Shown: piece after piece, positions 9,968 to 23,029 of the stretch
How positions within the stretch are numbered: the first letter of the stretch is position 1
Layout of the letters: every line of letters begins with the position of its first letter
Assembly: GCF_021130785.1 (NCBI RefSeq)
Contig: NW_025777553.1
Coordinates: forward strand, 26,684-90,683
DNA: 64,000 nt
Direction of reading: 5' to 3'
From: Homalodisca vitripennis
Taxonomy: Eukaryota; Arthropoda; Insecta; Hemiptera; Cicadellidae
Notes under the pieces: model-generated
Seen by the model: only the letters and a program-made list of their open reading frames with translations
Database searches by the model: none
Told to the model about the DNA's origin: nothing
Program-made: the position numbers and the translations under genes

Positions 9968-10834
9968 ATGCTGCTCAAAAAACGGGCAAGGCAAGGGGTC
10001 AGAAAGGAAGTAGGTGGTTCTGGCTCCTTGGATACTGAGACCATCCCGGCCATAAACTATGTCATTCATAGCCAACAAGAAGACCATAGGCCTTATTTGA
10101 AAGTGAGGGTGTTTGGCCGTGAAGTTACCGCCCTCTTAGACTCGGGAGCTTCCCAAACGTTTTTAGGTGGACATGGAATGTGGATTTTGAATCAGTTTCC
10201 CGCTCGCTTTCAGAGTGCCAGTGGACGCTTTGTAGAAACAGCCGACTCAACACGCCATGAGGTCCAGGGCTTTGTCAATCTACCCATAACTTTACAGGGC
10301 CGTACTAAAAGTCTAAAGGTTTGCATTGTACCATCACTGCAGCATACCTTAATCCTAGGCATCGACTTCTGGGAAATAATGCACATTGTTGCGGATATGC
10401 GCAATCGGAAGTGGGACTTTGCAACGAAGCGTGTGGATTTATTTTGTGGTTATGTTGAGGGAATCACATCGGAAGACAATCTAACTCTAGCAGAGAGAAA
10501 ACGGCTACAAGATCTTCTCGAGGAGCATTTCGAGGATGAGCCATCAACATTGGGTAGAACAGACCGTGTGAAGCACGTCATCGACACTGGGGGTGTGCCA
10601 CCAATCAAACAGCGGTACTACAATGTATCCCCTGCTCGTCAAAAACTCATCAATGAGGAGCTAGACCGCATGTTGCAGTTAGGGGTTGTAGAGCCTTCAC
10701 AAAGCGCCTGGTCCTCGCCAATTATGTTACTGGATAAACCTGATGGCAGTAAAAGGTTTGTAGTGGACTTCAGGGCGGTGAATGCAGTGAGCCGAAAGGA
10801 CGCCTACCCTCTACCACAGGTGACCGCTGTATAG
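9968..10834 (+). pseudogene. pol: Pol, element A copy 2, 3'-truncated (protease and start of RT)
   Basis: One open frame covers the protease (ALLDSGASQTFLG) and RT up to the segment YPLPQVTA, without the A-run frameshift seen in copy 1 near 3530. Element identity ends at 10828. The sequence then changes to an AT-rich stretch (tatataag repeats) and a stop follows at once. RT catalytic YLDD, RNase H, integrase and a 3' LTR are all missing, so this copy cannot encode a functional Pol. The break could be a real deletion, a later insertion or an assembly join. Confidence 0.9.
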
Positions 10835-10869
10835 TATATAAGTATATAAGTATATAATATATGCTTACT

Positions 10870-10990
10870 AGACAACTCCTACAGTAGCTGAGTAACTGTC
10901 TCAAATGATCAACTCAAGGGTTCGAGTTCAAGTGCTTGTTCGCGCACGCTGAATACGCGTAGTAACAATAATCTTAACTTAGTCTAAAGT
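10870..10990 (+). repeat. tRNA-like SINE head fragment
   Basis: Sequence just after the truncated element resembles an RNA polymerase III promoter: an A-box-like TAGCTGAGTAACT (about 10884-10896) and a B box GGTTCGAGTTC (10919-10929) at tRNA spacing. It does not fold as a complete tRNA by eye, so it is called a tRNA-derived SINE remnant rather than a tRNA gene. Confidence 0.5.
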
Positions 10991-13109
10991 ATAATCATTC
11001 ATGACAAAACTCTCTTCGTTAGTATATTAATTTAAAAAAGATTATTAATAAAATCTGTAATTCGCTGCAGAATTTTACATTTTGTTGTTTAATATATTTT
11101 TAGTCCAGGAATTATAACAAGGGTATTTACTGGAATCTTTAGATACAAAATTCAACTATGGCTTAATCTAATAGAAATAAGACCTGTTATGTTTAAGCTG
11201 AAGGCTACCAAATGAATTGCTTCACACAAAACTGAAACAACTGTATTTGGTACATATGTTACGACATCTGTCTCATACTAAAGGGAATGTTATTTCAAAA
11301 CGATCTGAAAGTGAGAGCAGTTTTAATAATGTTGTACATTTTTAGAACCTAAGAACTAGTTGTGTGTTCTAAGATTTCTTTTTCCAAGAAACTGGTGTTT
11401 AGTTTCTCTGAATATGTGAACTGATACATTTAATCTGAAGAATTTAAAAAGAAAAAAATACTGTTAAATAATTTATCTACATGTGTAAATGTATATTAAA
11501 AATAAATATTCATGTCTTGTTTTTTTATTTCTTAATGTAGCTACTTCAAAAACACTTCATGATCTACATTAGTCCTATCCAATTCATAATATATGTGAAT
11601 TTGGATTAAGAATGAAGTATTACAAGCGAAAATAAATATTTAATATAAGTTCTCATGAAAGGATATTCACTTTCTGTTATACAGTAAAAAGCAATTCTTG
11701 TCTAAGTTTATAACTTTTGAGAAGTACTGACAGATATAACTTTCATCATACCCGGGGTTCTAATACAGAAAGCAAATCTATCAATAATGGACTCCAGGGA
11801 GTAAAGAACACTTAATAGTTTGAACACAAAATGTCTTCATATATTATAAATAACTAAAATAATAAGTTTGCTGCACCATCTAGGAGTTAAAACGGTTAAA
11901 GAATTTTAACATTGTGTAGTAATTTTTGAAACCCAAAAATTCACTATCAGTATACTCGTAAGCTTTTTTATATTTATTTTATTCTTACTCATAAAAGAAA
12001 GATTTTTTATTGCTTTTACCTCAATATGATAACTTTAGTCTATATAATCACTAACTTTATACATTATAGTATTCATTACATGGCAATATTCACTCCAGTA
12101 CAATAACTGCATGCACAAAAAAAGAGTTGGCGCAATAAAATTCCTTGCGCAATTGTATGCTTGCTATTGTTTGGAAATATGACCCCTTGTTCTTCCATAT
12201 TTTGACAATTACTTAACATTAGACTACTCGTTTTGTCCCTCTCATGTAGACTAGGTAAAAAAAATAATTTAAAAAAGTTGGAAACAGACATGTTTTATTG
12301 AAATAGGCTTCTCAGGCCTACTTATTTAACCTGTATATATTCTTAAACGATAAATTTAGGCAAATTAACATTTGACATTAAAATATAAACAATTTGAGAC
12401 AGAAGTGTTTTTAACCCAGAAATCGTAGGTTTGTAGAAGTTCCATACACGTATCGTTATACTAGAACGTAAAATTACAACTCAGCTAACCCATAGTTGTT
12501 AAAGATTTGTTGACAACAATCGCTACAAGAAAATAAAAAATTGCGGCTTGCATTTACACATTTGTTCCTTATATAAAAGGGGAAACTATAAACACTCAGT
12601 ATCACGTGAGGTAGCGTATAAATTAAAAACAGAAATATTAACGCCATAAAATCCGTATAGACGTAAAAACTCAATATATGTTTGATCATTCCGATATAAA
12701 CATTAATTTGTTTGCACTTTCAAAATTAAACCTGCACGATATAGGTTTTTTCATATGCTTCAGAACTGTAATATAATACCTCTGCATAAAAGGTGGAATA
12801 ATCTGGTTGGAAGTATTTATATAATATTATTAGTTATAAATTCGTGAAATACCATTATAATAATTCTTGATTAACATTTAAAAGTACAACTATTGCAGAC
12901 TAATAGAATCAACTTATGTACGTTTTGTAGATGTGGCTATATTATAAAATGTCATGGCACACGTGTCTTTGGGTTGCATTTCGAAACAAGTATGTTATAA
13001 GTATATTTATTGCTATATTTTGTAACTATAAAACGTTCAACTATATAATCACATAACGGGAATTTTGTCACATTTCAGGAATATTCGTGACATAAGAAAA
13101 TACGTGCAC
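10991..13109. other. AT-rich non-coding DNA, nothing recognised
   Basis: I see no coding frame longer than about 70 codons and no domain, RNA or repeat I can name. Short open frames here are AT-biased and look random. Confidence 0.5.
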
Positions 13110-13610
13110 AAGTTAAGGTTAAAATTAAATAAGGAAACAGCTGAAACATACCCAAAAGTACAAAATATACAAACAATGTATATCCATAGAAACAACTAAA
13201 TACAACATTTTGTTCAGTAATTTTCCTATAGCTAAGTTTATGATCAAAATTGTTTTCATTGGAGCACATCCAGGAAACTCCTCCAGGATATACTATGGCC
13301 AGGACCAGGACTAGAACTTAAAGATGAGTTACTTATATTATTTCTTTAGAAATCACAGAATCTGTTCCTCGATCTCTCACTAACAAAGCATGTTAAACAT
13401 CCTAGTTTTAGTGACAGAACACCGGAACAGTTAAATGTTGTGTCAACACTAGTACTAAGTAAACAATATTCAAATAAGTGTTGTTATTTGGTTGGGTTTT
13501 GTGTCTAGGTTTATTAAGGTTGTCAAAACTTCCTTCCAAAACTGCAAAACTTGTGTTTTAAGCTGTTTATAATCCGCTCTGTACCCAAAGAATACAGGGA
13601 GAATCGTTTT
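13110..13610 (-). repeat. Dispersed repeat R, copy at 13.1-13.6 kb
   Basis: Minus-strand copy of an anonymous repeat with two recognisable modules. The upstream module (13565-13607, reverse strand) reads like GATTCTCCCTGT...TTTGGGTACAGAG. The downstream module (about 13340 to 13110) carries the tag for 'cctggtcctgg', then TTGTTTC..TGGATATA. The same two modules in the same order recur at 18.4-18.7, 49.9-50.3, 53.8-54.2 and elsewhere. No coding capacity. Confidence 0.6.
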
Positions 13611-15034
13611 TGTTATTTGATATGTTTATGGATTAAAACAAAGTGGAATTTGACCTGTTTAACGTAATTGATATAAAATCGAAATTTGTTTGAGAGAATC
13701 ATCTTTTAACTTATGTCAAAAAGCCTTCATTCTAACGTTTTTTTATTGAATAAATATTATATTAGTGTAAGCCTGCTGAATAATAATAATATTAATGCTC
13801 GACTAAATCATGTCAAACGGTTTAAATAAAATATAAAATAAAAGCATAGGGTTGTTTTTAAAAGAAGAAATATCATCAATCCTTAAAATTTATGAATTAG
13901 TTACTGAATCAAACACCAGAACTCTCACCTGTCGAGGGTTTAATCACTCACTTTATTATTGGACTCCATGATGGCTGTCATAAATTAAATAATTTTGTAA
14001 TATTCTTTTCGAGTCAGTACTATAATACCTGCACCTTCTCATCTGTTGAGTACACGCTAAAGTAATATTACATATTCTACGGTCTCGGTAGTATGCATAC
14101 CATGTATACTCGGTTATACCACGCAAAGGGTCAGAGTTTCAGTTCAGAATCGGACGCACTATTCATGAACAGTAGTCTTTATATACACGGGTGCTAGTTA
14201 GCAATGAAAATTTAAATATTCTGAATCAACCGTGATTATAACTTAACTAGTGAAGTATTTGTATAGTAATTATATTTTTAATAAAGGTTGATCTAACTTT
14301 AATAGTATACCGTATTGTAGACTACTTGATTTAATATTCAAAATAAAATAACTTAATGGAAGTGGTTTCTTAATAAAAAGAGAGAATGAAATAGGTGAAA
14401 GATATTACGTCCTGTGCAGATCAAAGGGTTCTTTAAGCACAAAATGAAGTATATAACAGCTTATTTTTTTTTAAATTCTCTAATATGTTTATAGTGATAC
14501 TGACAATAATACCTTATCTATATTTGAATATGAAACATAGTAATTCTTTTTTACATTAAAACAATAAAAATATCTATGCCGTAACGTGAGCAGTAAAAAT
14601 AAAATTATAATTCCTTAAAGTACAGGAGAGTAATCAATGTCAACTATGCAATAAGTATGGACAGTTATACTTATACTAGTGTGACTACCCTATTAGTGTT
14701 AAGGTAGTGGTTTGAACATTGCAGAATGGTTATGGAGATAGTTATAGCTTTCATTTTATTAATCTTATTCAGGAGCAATAGCTAAACAAAATCACAATGA
14801 AATATTTGAAAATAAAATGAAATATCTTTAATATTTAGTTCCCACTTATTTTTCAAATAATTGATTGTTTTAAATTAAATTATAAAAATTGTATTTTCCT
14901 TCCCCTAAGAAATTATATAATTGCAGTTTAAATGTACAATGTTTTAAACAGTTTCTATTTAGTTATAACGCGTTTAAAATTAACAGGGGTTTACGATGAG
15001 GAAGATTATCTTGATCAACAAATAACTTTAAGAT
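13611..15034. other. AT-rich non-coding DNA, nothing recognised
   Basis: No gene, RNA or clear repeat seen; AT-rich with short random open frames only. Confidence 0.45.
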
Positions 15035-15290
15035 ATTTTGTAAGCTAAAAAAGAACTTGTGGTTTATTGTGTTTAAATCCTTTCCGTACTCTAAGTGTAC
15101 AGAAAGAATCAGCTTACAATCATTTCTAACACATCGTCCAACCTATATACTAACCGTTTTATACATATTTGATAAATAGTGTAAAGATTGATTCAAGAAT
15201 TATTGTCGTATATTTTGTGATCTAAAAAAGAACTCTAGATTTATGTTTTTAAATCTTTTTAGTACTCTAATGTAGAGGAAGACTGTTAAG
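15035..15290 (-). repeat. Two tandem copies of the R upstream module
   Basis: Segments at about 15040-15108 and 15218-15287 are alike (each has CTAAAAAAGAACT, then a run ending in the R motif on the minus strand), with a period near 178 bases. They belong to the dispersed R family. Confidence 0.55.
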
Positions 15291-17454
15291 ATATCTTTGA
15301 TGTTTATTCACATGTAAAATTTTTTAATCTTAAATTATCCACATGATGTTTTTTTTTTATTGTATTTGCAAACATTTAGAAATCATTTTTGTTGTACTAA
15401 ATATATTTGAATATTTATCTATTTAACAATTATCTCGTTTTTATTATGGCTACACCAATGCAAAAATTGTAGCCGAACTGGTGAGCAAACTCTCATTGAG
15501 TGACTGCACTATAATTGAACTGGATATTGTTTTTATAGAAATTAGTTTCATGAAAATGTCAGGTATGGGTTTCGCCGTTCTCAATATATTTTTTTAAAAC
15601 TTAGACAGGGAGAAATGACATTTGTCTAGCCCTCGAATGATTGTAGTCTTCTTAATCTTAGCCAGAGTAAACAAGATATTGGTGTAAGCACGTTCTCGGA
15701 AAATATAATATGATTGTTATCATCACACCTAGTATTTTTAGTCCAGGCAATTACAATATAAAACCGAAAGCTAAATTAAATTTTAGGAACTAAATTTTAC
15801 TAGTTATATTTTGTAAACTTTATTTAGAGGAACATCAGTTTATAAAGCTGATAAAGAAAGATAGAGGATAACGTTTTAGAAAACATTGAACTGAAACTTC
15901 TCTCTTACAAAGCAATCGAGTCGACAAAGATTAGATTTTATCGAGTGTCCGCTTTACGTTACTGTGATGTTCATTTAAAATCTTCCAATGCGGTAGTTTT
16001 AATTTGTTGCTCTATTACGCTATAATCTGCGTAATCCCACACTATCATTATATGATGACTATAATTTACTGTTAGTAAAAACAAAATAAATTACCATATA
16101 AAATATATAATACTTAAATGCGAGGGTAGCGTCTCTAATTTTATCTTCTCTACTTCAAAAACCATTACCGCACCACACTCACCGTTATACATATGCCAAC
16201 AATATTTATCAGAATATTTGATATATAAATAAGTATGACAAAATAGGAGTAAAATCAGGATAATCAAGTTTCTTTAAACATTTGTAGCTTCACAAATCGT
16301 TTAAAAAAAAAAATAAAATATATATATATATATATATAAATTAGAGAGTATATACACTTTAGCAGTAATTCTTGGTTTTTATTACATTTACATAATAACA
16401 ATTTATTTAATATATTTAATGTTATAATAATATTTTCTTGCTGTTAGCCTAGCAGATGTGATAAATTTTTATAACGTTAAATTTAAGTAAGATAAACAGT
16501 TTGTTTTTACAATGAACTCTTTTAAAAATGTGTAAAAATGCAGAAGAAAACGTGATCAGAAGTACAGTTTCAGACAGAGAGAGTTAGAGAGAGTGAGATG
16601 GAGACACAGTGGGAAAGTAATAGACTCAGTGGGGTTCCTCACTCTGCGTGGGCATGTTACTTATGTTACGTTCTTTGGTTTAAAATCAAGTATGAGAAAT
16701 AATAACAAGCTGCATCTATACACAATCCTATAATTTATGATAGTGTCAAAAGCCTTTATAAATATTTATGTAATTAAACATGAAATAATATGGAGTGTAC
16801 GGCATATTGTTAAGCATTCAATAATAAAGTTTTATTGAGGAATAACATCAGAGAATTTATTTTAATGTAAATTTATTAAACTTCACTGTAGGGAACTTTT
16901 CAGAAATAAAATTCTTTTCTTAGATCAGTCATATTCTCATTTGTCAGTATATTCTGTGGCAAAATTAGTGTGTATATACAAGACTATTACACCAATACTC
17001 TTACTGAATCCAACATTAGTCAAATTTTCGTCAAATTGTAAAACGAAAGCATCAGCAAGTAAGATGCACATGTCATTCATTTATAAATATTTCCTATTTT
17101 TGAAATATATCTACCTTACCACATTTCACTGAAAAAGTAACAATTGCATGCAAATGTTGCTATAAAATAAATTATCACACATTACTATAACAGGAGTGAA
17201 AAAGCTTTACCTGAATATTATCAGTTATAACAGTGCTTTCGTGTTAGATCATGATAGCTAAATATATTTATATTTTACGATTAGAATTTTAAACAACTAT
17301 TTAAAAGTAACGAAAGTGAAAACTATGAAAGTATTTATAAAACTATTATTATTATTAGATATGTAGCCTTGATATGTGTTTGATTAATATATAAACAATA
17401 ATAAACCTTTACAACACTTTTTGATCTTTTTTACTTTTGTACAATGTACATTTC
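15291..17454. other. AT-rich non-coding DNA with a (TA)n run
   Basis: No gene recognised. A (TA)n microsatellite lies at about 16318-16339 and a short GA-rich patch at about 16575-16615 (agagagagttagagagag). The 63-codon open frame at 16941-17132 has no recognisable feature. Confidence 0.45.
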
Positions 17455-17612
17455 AAATTCTAGTACATCATCTTCAGGTCAATAAAGTACAAGGTCGATG
17501 GTACTGATAAAAAGTGCAAGGGTCACAGACATGATTCAAACCTGCTCTATCTCTAACTCAGAGCCAAAGTCCAACGTCTTATACCACTCGGCCATCGGCA
17601 CTCCCAAATGTT
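17455..17612 (-). repeat. tRNA-derived SINE, minus strand
   Basis: Read on the minus strand, the head has a tRNA-like A box (TGGCCGAGTGG, 17583-17593) and B box (GGTTTGAATCA, 17532-17542). The long spacing suggests a class II (Leu/Ser-like) tRNA origin. The body (CTGTGACCCTTGCACTTTTT then GTACCATCGACCTTGTACTT) matches the SINE at 19503-19700 in the opposite orientation. Confidence 0.7.
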
Positions 17613-18399
17613 CCTGTAAAGGTTAGAACATTTCAGACTTGTTATGATAATAGTTACAGAATACATTTTAGCAGTGTTGTATATGAGTTAATAATTAATT
17701 ACAAACAAACTGTTTGAAAATGAAATGAAATTATATTGAATCCTTAACCACTAACCCATTTTCAAATAATTGCTTATTTCATAAATTTTCAATTTAGTGC
17801 CTTGTTTGCCCCAAATAACTTTAGAATTTAATTTTAAATTCACCATATTGTAGACAACTTGATTTAGATACATCAAAGCAAAAACTTAGAAGAAATCTAC
17901 GTAGCTCCCATTAGATGCAGATATACCAATAAGCAATAACATGGCATAGCGAATAGTGTGCCTGGATTTTTTATCTAAATTATGATAATTTATCACGGTA
18001 CTGTAAAGAGGGCAACGGAAGATGTTTTTCTCTTTAGTATATATGTGTCAGGGTAATCTGATAACAAGAAGCGGTGTAATCATAGTAGTAGTCGTAACGC
18101 AAGTGGAGGTATTAAGAAATAAATACACAGGTGACACATAGACACCAGATTATATATTAATATTCTTTTAATATCCATTGAAACAGCAAATACAATTATT
18201 TGAAAGTGTTCGATAATTTAAAAAGTGTCGTTTACATAATTCTTTTAACTCATACTACGTTGTGTTGGAAAAGCAAGTCCAGGGACAGGTGCAACGACAA
18301 AGCTTGATAAGGACATGGACATTTGTTACAGTTCAATTTAACGTTAAAAGACTTTCAACACGCAGGACGTCAGGAAATCTTCACCAGGAGTACGAAGCC
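17613..18399. other. AT-rich non-coding DNA, nothing recognised
   Basis: No gene, RNA or repeat I can name. Confidence 0.45.
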
Positions 18400-18745
18400 G
18401 AAGACCAGGATCAAGACAAGGACTTATAGATCACTTACTTTGATTATTTTTAAATCATAGTTTTGGCTCTAGTTTTTCTTCTTACCTAAAGCAGTTTCCG
18501 ACCAAGCTTTAGAGATTAATAATCACAATAAATAACATTAAAACAGTTTAATTGAAGTATAATGCGTTTAAAACCAGCAGAATATTAATCTTTTAAGTAT
18601 TTTAAAATTTATTTATTTATTTCGTTAAGATTATCATATTGAGATATTAAAGTTAGTATGCTTTTTGTATAAAAAGAATAAAACTTGTAACTTTGGGTTG
18701 TTAATCCTTTAATACTTTAAGTATACAGAAATCATAATTTTAGAA
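18400..18745 (-). repeat. Dispersed repeat R, copy at 18.4-18.7 kb
   Basis: Degenerate minus-strand copy. The downstream module is at about 18440-18400 (gaccaggatcaagacaagga on the plus strand) and the upstream motif at about 18740-18700 (taatcctttaatactttaag). The separation is similar to the 13 kb copy. Confidence 0.45.
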
Positions 18746-19502
18746 TTTGTTTCTATACCATTAAAATAATTTAAGATCCCTTCATAAATATTAGACAAAA
18801 CTTGTAAAGATTAATTAGAGAATTATTTTCTTAAATGTGCCTAAGAGTCATCTTTCTGGCATTTTGTAATAGGGTGAATATTAAATAAAAACCATTTAAA
18901 TTATTGAATGCTGGTTGACTTAGGATTGAAGTTCGTAACTTTATTACATTTCATTGTTAAATTCAACAAGTATAAAAACGGTATTATGCTGATTTGAAGA
19001 AAAATATGGTCTGTATCTTTTAATGTATTCAATTAGTTGCTAAGATTACAACCAGAGCACCCATCCATTTCACAATAGAAACGAAAAGGAAGTGATACAG
19101 TGATAGAAACAACTTATTATATTACATATTCATATTTAAATGTTACATTTTTTCTATGAATAAATTTGTTTTTGTTAAATAACTGGCAGAATATAATAAA
19201 CCGTTCTTGAAAATATTTCAGAGCATATATTAAATAATGATAAGTAAAGTAGCTTCTTTTAGTTTTTGTGAGTACAGTGGATCTTTGTTTAGATACATTA
19301 TTAATAATAACTTATAATTTTCCGTGATAAATAAAATTTTCTGTCATAAATCAATTAATAAAAGTAAAACAATAAAAAATCTTAGCCTATATTAACTTTA
19401 CAGTAAAAAAAATCCGTAAAATAAATATTTTTCTGATAGTCCCGTAAATTTAATCGTTTTTATGAAATAAAATATTATAAGCCTTCATTTAAGCTTACAA
19501 AT
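18746..19502. other. AT-rich non-coding DNA, nothing recognised
   Basis: No gene, RNA or repeat I can name. Confidence 0.45.
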
Positions 19503-19700
19503 AGACGTTGAACTTTCAGTCTGAGTTATAGATAGCGCAGGTTTGAATTCTGTCTGTGACCGTTGCACATTTTATTAGTACCAAATACCTTGTACTGTAT
19601 CGACTCTCCCCCTTATTCCGTTTGACAAAATTATCGCCCCGGCCAGTGGACCATGAGGACGGGCAGAATAAGGCTTAAATGGGATCGGCTTCTCCTTTTA
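19503..19700 (+). repeat. tRNA-derived SINE, plus strand, head truncated
   Basis: Same family as 17455-17612 in opposite orientation. It begins inside the tRNA-like head (agacgttgaactttcagtc), keeps the B box GGTTTGAATTC and the body through TTGTACTGTATCGACTC, and extends further to a GC-rich 3' part (GGACGGGCAGAATAAGG). The A-box half of the head is missing. Confidence 0.7.
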
Positions 19701-22264
19701 AAAAGAATTGAAAAAATACACAAATACTGAAACGTTGAAGTACGATTTCTATTTGACCTTTTTATTGTTACCGCATTAAGCTATTAACATACAAACTGTA
19801 TACATTTAAATCTGAATCTGATTTTTAATTCACTGTACTTCAACAGTATTACAAGTGCATTGAACAACCATGAAACTTTCTCTTTTCATCTATTGTTTAC
19901 CCTAAGATCAATATGTAAAGGTTCGCTAATGAACTGCAAAATGTTATGCAGTGATATGTACTATAACCAAAACCCAATATTGCCTTCATAGAAATTAACA
20001 AAATTAATAACCTACCTAGTTTGTATTTCGCTTTGATTTTAATCCTTTGTGTACCCAAAGTGAGCAGGTAGAGTGTCTTTACTCTTTTATGAAACACTTT
20101 AAAAACCATGGTAGTATTTACGTGTTTATGCTTACTTGATAAAAATGTTATAGTTGTTAAAGAGAAGTATATCCTTACATTTGTCTTATAGCCACCCACA
20201 CGGTATTTTTAGGACCTTAAATACTCACAAATAGTTCAACCTAGTGTATGAAAACCAGCAAATATTAAGATCGCTTAACTATAGTGAGTGAAATGTTATT
20301 CATTCAGAATTTAAAAAAATAGAGAGGAACTTATTGTATAAAATACTTTCTAAAATTTGTAATCCATTAATTTTAGTTACAGAAGTTTACACCAGGGCAC
20401 TCTTCCACGCAACATTAACACACAATGTTTAATTTATACTTAGAGCAAAGCATTACTGGACTCTTCATTTGTTGCTTATTACTGAAGTTTTCAGCATTAA
20501 GTAATAATTATTTTCAGGGTTAAGATTTTAAAAAAGTAGTTGTGCAGGGTATGTGATAGCTATAGTTTAGTTTTAGTTGAATACCTGCGTGAGAAAACCA
20601 TTACTATAATGGTCTTTGATTAGATATTTAATAAGAAAGAAAATTGAGTAACAATACGAATATATATTACATCATTTTATTGTAAACTATTTTATTAAAC
20701 TATATTCTAGGCTAATTATTACAACTCGTTTACGCCAGATTTTTAATTATCTAAGTATGTAAAACATGCTGTGAAGGAAAAGTTCTTGTAGATCCAACAT
20801 CTGATATCGAGTTTATAATTTTAGAGTACATGGTTAATAAAACGTTGCTGTAAATTTCAGTACAGATTAATATTCTGACAACATTATCTAAAGTAATCAA
20901 GCGTTTGTTATATATTTTATTACTATTAAGACAGTTATATATGTTCATTATTTAATATCGTAAAAAACATAACATAATAAAAAGTAGCAAACACTGAAAA
21001 TGTATCATACTTTCCAACACATGCTTTTTCAAGAACGAATAATATAATGGAGTGGAAATTGAGTTATAAAAACTTCTAAATAAATAAAATTGTTCTGGAT
21101 CCTTTGTTATGTATCATTGTAAAAATATAATAACACACAACGCATTTAGTTTGATACTACATAAAATACCCATTGTTAGGCCAACCAGTAAAGTCCTACT
21201 AAAGCTACAATGTAAAAACAGAACAACTCATTAAAACTCATCAGTAGCCACAACACATTATAACTGAAACACACAACTTATAGCCTACACCTTATCATAC
21301 TTTAGTTTACTTTATTGAATAAAATTGGTGGTTGCCCATAGTTATTTATAAGCAGCAAATCTAATACTAAATCACATATGACATAAGCGTGACTTCTAGA
21401 ATACAAATAATTGAGGAGTGATCCAGTCAAGATTGATAGAAAAATCATTGGCGATATTAATAAATTATTTTTATTCAAAGAAAGGTTTTTTAATATCTCG
21501 GTATTATACGCTGGGTAAAACAACTTTAATGTAACAAGATATTCATACACCAATTTACGTGTCATCCTTATTAAACTCAATCTGGTCTGTGTAAAAGTTT
21601 TCATACTGATATTACATTTTGATTGTTCAGTTTGTTCTCGAGGCATCATTTGGAGAAATTTACATTAGAGAAATTTATTGATCACAAAAATGCTGGTTGT
21701 TCAGCCAATAGTGTTTTGTGTGAATTAACTTATGTCTAAAGAAGCAGAAAAACATATTTAAATTATAAAGACTTGAATGGTTTATAAAAAAAAAACACTG
21801 TTAAACTACATGTAGGCTTGAATTGTGCTGACTAGACTTCTGCTACGAAGAGATTTAGATATTACAATATTAAAAACGCAATTGATTTTTTTGGAATTCA
21901 ATTAAAAAATATTAGTCACAACTGAGGTATTACTTTTTATAATAAAAATTTTTCATGTAAAAATATTCTTGCTGCCTTTCCAGTTTAAGACAAATAGAAA
22001 ATTGTTTATTACTTCACCCAGAGTAATAATAGACAATGTCAGTTTGTTCTATTCCTTTGACATTTAGCCTTGAATGTTCGCTATGGGTTTAGAGAAATTA
22101 GAAACTTAATCACGTATGTTTGACAATCATAAAATCACTAATATTTGTAAATGGACTTAAAAATAGCAATAGTTTAATTTAGTTTGTGCTGTTTAGAAAA
22201 ATATGTCATGTAGTTATTGAAACAGAATTTTCAATGTTTAGTCTGCGTTGTTGATGTTAGGAAT
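19701..22264. other. AT-rich non-coding DNA with one R motif (minus, 20036-20080)
   Basis: A minus-strand R upstream motif (ttaatcctttgtgtacccaa) sits at 20036-20080. The minus-strand open frames at 19897-20199 (100 codons) and 21302-21649 (115 codons) have no recognisable domain; the first runs through the R motif and is treated as chance. Confidence 0.45.
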
Positions 22265-23005
22265 AATATTTAACTGTCTCAAAGTTCATTATAATCTTTA
22301 CTTTTCGTGATTTTAAATATATTTACTAAGATTTAACATTAAATTAGAATAATAACCTGTTTAAATATGACGAGAAACTTTTGTGACTTATGTATGACGG
22401 TATTTTTGCAAGCCAAATTTACACTACTGAACCGTCTCAAAATTCATAAAAATCTTTATTTTAGTTTATTTAAGGATTATTTACTGAGAAAATAACATAA
22501 GTTTAGTATATTACCCGTTTCATTATGACTCAAAACTTTTGTGACTTATGTATGACGGTATTTTTGCAAGCCAAATTTACACTACTAAACCGTCTCAAAA
22601 TTCATAAAAATCTTTATTTTAGTTTATTTAAGGATTATTTACTGCGAAAATAACATAAGTTTAGAATATTACCCGTTTCATTATGACTCAAAACGTTTGT
22701 GACATACGTATGACGCCATTTTTGCAGGCCAACTACACAGTATTGCACTGTCACATAATTCATTATCATCTTTACTTCACGTTATTTTAGTTTATTTAAG
22801 GATTATTTACTGAGAAAATAACATAAGTTTAGAATATTACCCGTTTCATTATGACTCAAAACGTTTGTGACATACGTATGACGCCATTTTTGCAGTCCAA
22901 CTACACAGTATTGCACTGTCACAGAATTCATTATCATCTTTACTTCACGTTATTTTAGGTTTATTTACTGCGAATTTAACATTAGTTTACAATATTAACC
23001 GTTAA
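22265..23005 (+). repeat. Tandem repeat, period about 158-167 bp, about 4.5 copies
   Basis: The marker GTATGACG occurs at about 22391, 22549, 22708 and 22875, and the intervening sequence aligns throughout. Spacing is about 158, 159 and 167 bases. The units fall into two variants: the earlier ones share GACTTATGTATGACGG...CCGTCTCAAAATTC, the later ones GACATACGTATGACGC...CTGTCAC. That suggests duplication of larger blocks. Non-coding and AT-rich, satellite-like. Confidence 0.85.
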
Positions 23006-23029
23006 TAACGTAATCTGTCTGGCATATTT

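Larger units (their letters stand above)
1..10828 (+). mobile_element. Ty3/gypsy LTR retrotransposon A, tandem LTR-internal-LTR-internal array
   Basis: A unit of about 7.12 kb occurs twice head to tail: position 1 corresponds to 7121, and the second copy follows the first to 10828, where it stops inside reverse transcriptase. The copies differ by only a few substitutions and short indels. Order: LTR 3' part (1-882), PBS (886), gag, pol, polypurine tract (6071), full LTR (6080-8000), PBS (8004), gag, truncated pol. The domain order PR-RT-RNase H-IN places it in Ty3/gypsy, and no envelope gene is present. Long LTRs with a tRNA-Lys primer site recall the Ulysses/Osvaldo type, which is a resemblance only. 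Two internal regions sharing one LTR is the pattern expected from unequal LTR recombination. The outer ends are not visible here, so no target duplication can be read. Confidence 0.93.

Noticed and set aside
19897..20199. 100-codon minus-strand frame
   Set aside because: It passes through a dispersed R motif (TLGTQRIK is the translated repeat) and has no domain.
21302..21649. 115-codon minus-strand frame with hydrophobic stretches
   Set aside because: Leu/Ile/Asn-rich as expected for AT-rich DNA; no recognisable family. A host exon cannot be excluded.
22265..23005. Regular repeats as a possible CRISPR array
   Set aside because: The repeats are contiguous units of about 160 bases without unique spacers, in a eukaryotic transposon-rich context.
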